From: an uncultured Oscillospiraceae bacterium
GTDB lineage: Bacteria > Bacillota > Clostridia > Oscillospirales > Acutalibacteraceae
NCBI GenBank assembly: GCA_900540295.1
Contig: UQFM01000040.1
Location: 1-16,618 of the forward strand
DNA length: 16,618 bases
Reading direction: 5' to 3'
The position numbers and the translations under genes were made by a program. A model generated the notes under the pieces. That model was not told the DNA's origin. It made no database searches and saw nothing but the letters and a program-made list of their open reading frames with translations. Below are positions 13,385 to 16,618 of the stretch, one piece after another; position 1 is the first letter of the stretch, and the number at the start of each line of letters is the position of its first letter.

Positions 13385-14008
13385 ATGAATTTGGAAATCG
13401 CAACACGGCTTGTGCAGCTGCGCAAGGCAAACGGCTACTCGCAGGAAGCGCTCGCGGAAAAATTGGGTGTCAGCCGTCAGGCAATCTCCAAGTGGGAACG
13501 CGCGGAGTCTTCTCCCGATACAGATAACCTAATCGCGCTGGCGTCGCTCTACGGCATGTCGCTCGACACGCTGTTAAATGCGGAAAAAGACACATATATT
13601 TTAAACGGCACACCCGAAGAAGCCGAAAAAGAGGCACCCGCCCCCCTGCCGAAAACCGAACTGCAAAAGAAGGGCGCTATGCTCTTAAAATTTCCGTTTC
13701 CAATCATTACCCTGCTCCTCTATTTGGCAATCGGCTATTTTCTGGACGCATGGCATCCGGGCTGGCTGGTTTTTCTGCTGATTCCGATTTATTATCACTT
13801 CGCCGCCGCACTGACTGTGCGCAAGCCGAAAGCAAGACTGCTTACAATGCCTGTTCCCGAAGTGATTGTTTTGGTTTACTTGTTCTTCGGATTTGTTTGC
13901 AGTATTTGGAGTCCGACCTGGGTTTTATTTCTGATTATTCCTTTATATTATTGGCTGGTTGCCTGTTTCTATAAAGATAAATCAGAAAGCTCTGCGGATT
14001 CCGATTAA
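13385..14008 (+). CDS. XRE-type regulator fused to a duplicated transmembrane hairpin
   Basis: The protein has 207 residues. ATG 13385 is preceded by GAGGTG at spacing 8. Residues 1-65 form a helix-turn-helix of the XRE/Cro type ('YSQEALAEKLGVSRQAISKW' is a textbook match). A charged, proline-containing linker follows (about 66-100), then four membrane helices arranged as a tandem repeat. Residues 104-143 ('PFPIITLLLYLAIGYFLDAW...') align with 156-195 ('PVPEVIVLVYLFFGFVCSIW...'), sharing the pattern W-x-P-x-W-hydrophobics-IP-[IL]-YY. It is probably a membrane-bound transcription regulator sensing a membrane or envelope signal. The target is unknown. It has its own promoter and terminator. Confidence 0.85.
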   Translation: MNLEIATRLVQLRKANGYSQEALAEKLGVSRQAISKWERAESSPDTDNLIALASLYGMSLDTLLNAEKDTYILNGTPEEAEKEAPAPLPKTELQKKGAMLLKFPFPIITLLLYLAIGYFLDAWHPGWLVFLLIPIYYHFAAALTVRKPKARLLTMPVPEVIVLVYLFFGFVCSIWSPTWVLFLIIPLYYWLVACFYKDKSESSADSD

Positions 14009-14015
14009 ACGACTG

Positions 14016-14044
14016 AAAAAGCGGTGCGCATGCATCGCTTTTTG
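14016..14044 (+). terminator. Terminator after the XRE regulator
   Basis: AAAAAGCGGTGC (14016-14027) pairs with GCATCGCTTTTT (14032-14043), with one G-U pair and a 4-base loop. The stem ends in its own U-run. It starts 7 bases after the stop codon. Confidence 0.8.
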
Positions 14045-14094
14045 TATTTTCCGAAATTTTTGGCAAGATAAATATAGAATTCTGCGCTGTCTTG

Positions 14095-14103
14095 TGCTAC
14101 AAT
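14095..14103 (+). promoter_or_regulatory. Extended -10 promoter of fprA
   Basis: TGC-TACAAT (14095-14103) forms a TGn-extended -10 element 23 bases before the fprA start at 14127. No good -35 is present at standard spacing, which extended -10 promoters tolerate. Confidence 0.5.
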
Positions 14104-14126
14104 ATAAATTATTGGAGGCTTTCCTT

Positions 14127-15329
14127 ATGTATTGTATCAGAAAAATTACAGACGATATTACCTATATCGGCGGCAGTGACCGCCGCTTGGCGTTATTTGA
14201 AAACGTCTATCCGATTCCGAATGGTGTTTCCTATAACGCATATTTTATCGATGATGAAAAAAACGCTGTTTTGGATACGGTGGACAAGTCCGTTTCCGCA
14301 CTGTTTTTTGAGAACATTGCGCATATTTTGGGTTCGCGCACATTGGATTATGTCATTGTAAACCATATGGAGCCCGACCACGCCGCCACATTGGAGGAGT
14401 TGGTTTTACGGTATCCGCAGGTGAAGATTGTATGCAATGCGAAGTCCGCCGCGATGATGAAACAGTTTTTCTCGTTTGACGCAGACGCACACACGGTACT
14501 TGTCAAAGAGGGCGATACGCTTTCTTTGGGCAAACACACCCTGTCCTTTTACATGGCGCCGATGGTACACTGGCCTGAAGTGATGGTCACCTACGACGAA
14601 ACGGAAAAGGTTTTGTTTTCGGCAGATGCATTCGGCACGTTCGGTGCTTTAAACGGCAATATATTTGCGGACGAGCTGCCGAACAATACGGCAGACTTTT
14701 CGGAAGCTCGCCGCTACTACACAAACATTGTCGGCAAATACGGTGCGCAAACGCTTGCACTGCTCAAAAAAGCGGCAGGCTTGGATATGCATCTGCTCTG
14801 CCCCCTGCACGGTCCTGTATGGCGCAAAGACATTGCCGTGTTTGTAGAAAAATATCTGACTTGGGGTGCATATGCGCCTGAGCAAAAAGGCGTTTTGATT
14901 GTGTACGGCTCGGTTTACGGCGGCACACAAAATGCGGCGGAGATTTTAGCGGCAAAGCTTTCGGAAAAAGGCGTGCCTGCCGTTCTTTATGACGCATCTG
15001 TCACGCACACATCCTATTTGGTCAGCGAGGCGTTCCGATACAGTCACTTGGTATTTGCCGCCGCGACCTATAATAATGACATATTCACACCTGTGGAAAC
15101 ACTTCTGACCGATTTAAAGGCACACGCGCTTCGCAACCGTACAGTCGGTCTGATACAAAACGGTTCATGGGCGCCGCAAAGCGGCAAAAAAATGCGGGAG
15201 ATTTTAGAATCCATGCAAAATATGACTGTACTGCCCGAAACCGTTACGGTTCGTTCTACTGTAAAGGAAGAAAGCTTAACAGAAATTGACGCGCTTTGCG
15301 GTGCGCTGATTGCCTCTTTGCGGGCATAA
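14127..15329 (+). CDS. fprA: Flavodiiron protein (FprA-type A flavoprotein)
   Basis: The protein has 400 residues, typical length. ATG 14127 follows TTGGAGG at proper spacing; longer in-frame starts overlap the previous gene and terminator and are rejected. The N-terminal metallo-beta-lactamase-like domain carries all diiron ligands: His80-x-Glu82-x-Asp84-His85 ('HMEPDH'), His148 ('VHWPE'), Asp167 ('SADAFG') and His228 ('CPLHGP'). The C-terminal flavodoxin domain (about 255-400) has the FMN-phosphate loop 'YGSVYGGTQNAA'. These cytoplasmic enzymes reduce O2 to water or NO to N2O, protecting anaerobes. No rubredoxin is fused, so an external electron donor is needed. The next gene begins 12 bases later, so they may share a transcript. 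Confidence 0.95.
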   Translation: MYCIRKITDDITYIGGSDRRLALFENVYPIPNGVSYNAYFIDDEKNAVLDTVDKSVSALFFENIAHILGSRTLDYVIVNHMEPDHAATLEELVLRYPQVKIVCNAKSAAMMKQFFSFDADAHTVLVKEGDTLSLGKHTLSFYMAPMVHWPEVMVTYDETEKVLFSADAFGTFGALNGNIFADELPNNTADFSEARRYYTNIVGKYGAQTLALLKKAAGLDMHLLCPLHGPVWRKDIAVFVEKYLTWGAYAPEQKGVLIVYGSVYGGTQNAAEILAAKLSEKGVPAVLYDASVTHTSYLVSEAFRYSHLVFAAATYNNDIFTPVETLLTDLKAHALRNRTVGLIQNGSWAPQSGKKMREILESMQNMTVLPETVTVRSTVKEESLTEIDALCGALIASLRA

Positions 15330-15341
15330 GGAGATAGGGTT

Positions 15342-16436
15342 ATGAAACGAGGAGAAGCTTTGCAAATTTCTTTGCGAAATTTGCCGAAAAGAGTCTGGGC
15401 AATTCTTGCGGCAGGCGCGGTTTTGGTTGCGGTATGTACGGTTACCGCCGTATTTGCCGTGCGTCAGCACCGCGCCAAACAAATTGCGTCTGTACCTGTG
15501 GCAGAATTAGAAACCGTCACGGAAACGGTCACAGAATCCGTATCGGAAACAGAGTCGGAATCGGTATCGGAATCTGAAACGGCATCCACCACCAAAGTAC
15601 CGCCGAAGCCTGTCGGCACGACGGCGCCTGTAGAAAAAGAAGAACCCGAAACCACAAAACCGCCCAAACAGCCGCCTGCGGCAAAGCATAAAAAGCTTTT
15701 AGACGTGCCGTACATTTACCAAGTAGACAAATATCCGACAGGCTGTGAGAGTGTGTCGGCGGTTATGGTGCTTCGTTATTTCGGTGTGCCGATGTCTGTT
15801 GAAAATTATATCGACAACTATCTCCCGAAAGGCAGAGCGCCGTTCCGTGACGAAGTCGGAGAACGGTTCGGCGACGACCCGCGCAAGGTCTTTTTGGGCA
15901 GTCCTTACAGCAAATATGGCTGGGGCTGCTATGCACCTGTCATTGTGACCGCAACCAACAAATGCATCGACCATAAAAAACTGGAAGTCAAAAATATAAC
16001 GGGTACTTCCTTTGACACACTTTGCCGTACATATATTGACAAGGAGATTCCCGTCATCGTTTGGGCAACCAGCGGTATGGCGCCGTTAAATCCGCGAAAG
16101 CCCTCCCACACATGGACTATTCTCGGTACTTCCGAACAATTCACTTGGAAATCACCGATGCACTGCTTAGTGTTGGTCGGCTACGATGACAACAACTATT
16201 ATTTCAACGACCCGCAGCAGAGTAAAAATTACCGTTACACAAAATCCGCTGTGCTGACAGCTTACAGTGCACTCGGTATGCAGGCGGTTGTAATTCAGCC
16301 GAAAACGGAAGAGCCCACCGAATCTACAACAGAAAAAGAATCTACCTTGCCGTCCGAAACCGCGTCGGAAACAGAAACCACAGAGCCGACCGTAACAAAT
16401 GATGAAAATTTAGAAAATCAAAACAACAAAGCATAA
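15342..16436 (+). CDS. Membrane-anchored C39-like cysteine peptidase
   Basis: The protein has 364 residues. Its ATG follows AAGGAGAT 12 bases after fprA. A basic N-terminus and one membrane helix (about 18-40) act as signal anchor. A low-complexity Thr/Ser/Glu/Val linker follows (about 55-84), then a Pro/Lys/Thr-rich stretch typical of wall-spanning segments. The peptidase C39-like domain (about 118-320) shows 'YPTGCESVSAVMVLRYFG' with the nucleophile Cys135, 'MHCLVLVGYDD' with His274, and 'FNDP' with Asp290. A second Ser/Thr/Glu-rich tail closes the protein (321-364). It is therefore an extracytoplasmic cysteine peptidase or related hydrolase with unknown substrate. No transporter or bacteriocin precursor is nearby, so a leader-peptide role is unlikely. 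Confidence 0.85.
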   Translation: MKRGEALQISLRNLPKRVWAILAAGAVLVAVCTVTAVFAVRQHRAKQIASVPVAELETVTETVTESVSETESESVSESETASTTKVPPKPVGTTAPVEKEEPETTKPPKQPPAAKHKKLLDVPYIYQVDKYPTGCESVSAVMVLRYFGVPMSVENYIDNYLPKGRAPFRDEVGERFGDDPRKVFLGSPYSKYGWGCYAPVIVTATNKCIDHKKLEVKNITGTSFDTLCRTYIDKEIPVIVWATSGMAPLNPRKPSHTWTILGTSEQFTWKSPMHCLVLVGYDDNNYYFNDPQQSKNYRYTKSAVLTAYSALGMQAVVIQPKTEEPTESTTEKESTLPSETASETETTEPTVTNDENLENQNNKA

Positions 16437-16446
16437 AATCGACACA

Positions 16447-16498
16447 AAACCCCCCGCCTGACAGATGGCATTCGCATCCGTCGAGCGGGGGTTTTTTT
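16447..16498 (+). terminator. Terminator after the C39-like peptidase
   Basis: AAACCCCC...CGC (16447-16457) pairs with GCGGGGGTTT (16485-16494) with an inner GATG/CATC stem, followed by a run of T to 16498. It starts 11 bases after the stop codon. Confidence 0.88.
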
Positions 16499-16512
16499 GA
16501 ATTTGTTTTGCG

Positions 16513-16603
16513 CGTAGGGAACGACCTCTGTGTCGTTCCGCGGAGTTTGCAAAAAGTAAATTCGATTCTCGGTAGGGCGGGGTGCGGGTCTCCGGTGGAG
16601 ACC
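16513..16603 (+). repeat. GTAGGG-type palindromic repeat units at the right edge
   Basis: The first unit (16513-16541) has stem GGAACGAC/GTCGTTCC and is a forward copy of the inverted unit at 10402-10430. The second (16570-16603) begins GGTAGGGCGGGGTGCGGG and has stem GGTCTCC/GGAGACC. Its 13 bases GGTGCGGGTCTCC match the complement of 10544-10556. The cluster probably continues beyond the window. No gene is seen after 16436. Confidence 0.8.
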
Positions 16604-16618
16604 TCTGCATACGGAAGT

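Noticed and set aside
13959..14126. Long N-terminal extension of fprA
   Set aside because: It overlaps the regulator gene, its terminator and the fprA promoter. The family start is at ATG 14127 with a strong ribosome binding site.

Overview
The window looks like a piece of a chromosome from a low-to-mid GC Firmicute, most likely an anaerobic gut Clostridia relative (Oscillospiraceae/Ruminococcaceae type). The support is the strong purine-rich ribosome binding sites, sigma-A type promoters, an SPP1-type holin, an oxygen-detoxifying flavodiiron protein, and the intergenic GTAGGG-type hairpin repeats that I associate with gut Clostridia. Species cannot be read from the sequence.

Region 1 (1-4650) is mobile or prophage-derived. 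It opens with the C-terminal part of an AT-rich P-loop ATPase-like gene that runs off the left edge. A strong promoter follows, and a terminator-like hairpin sits in the leader it would transcribe. Next is a tightly coupled phage module: a fibre-like protein, a small protein, a second fibre-like protein paralogous to the first, a second small protein paralogous to the first, a membrane-anchored coiled-coil protein, an SPP1-type holin, and an M15 peptidase endolysin with two SH3 domains. Stops and starts overlap or nearly touch, so the module reads as one transcript. Two strong hairpins close it. A tRNA-Ala(CGC) gene on the minus strand lies next, with its 3' end facing the prophage, as expected if that tRNA is the integration site.

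Region 2 (4728-7600, minus strand) is ordinary chromosome. It holds an apparent three-gene operon read leftward: an AI-2E family membrane transporter, a CpsB/YwqE-type PHP tyrosine phosphatase whose start overlaps the transporter stop, and a small membrane protein with a C-terminal zinc ribbon.

Region 3 (7740-10345, plus strand) is the aspartate-family amino acid pair hom-lysC, ending in a strong terminator. lysC carries a perfect internal Shine-Dalgarno sequence and an in-frame ATG that would yield a separate regulatory beta subunit.

Region 4 (10360-10800) is a gene-free mosaic of short GTAGGG-type palindromic units in both orientations. Related units recur at 16513-16603, and one pair shows a compensatory base change in its stem.

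Region 5 (10851-16436, plus strand) carries single genes and a pair: a MATE efflux protein, a lipoprotein form of the MltG transglycosylase, an XRE-type regulator fused to a duplicated transmembrane hairpin, and an fprA flavodiiron gene followed 12 bases later by a membrane-anchored C39-like cysteine peptidase. Most units end in a clear intrinsic terminator.

No complete novel system is visible. The most interesting points are the promoter-hairpin leader and duplicated fibre cassette of the phage module, the covarying intergenic hairpins, and the internal lysC start.
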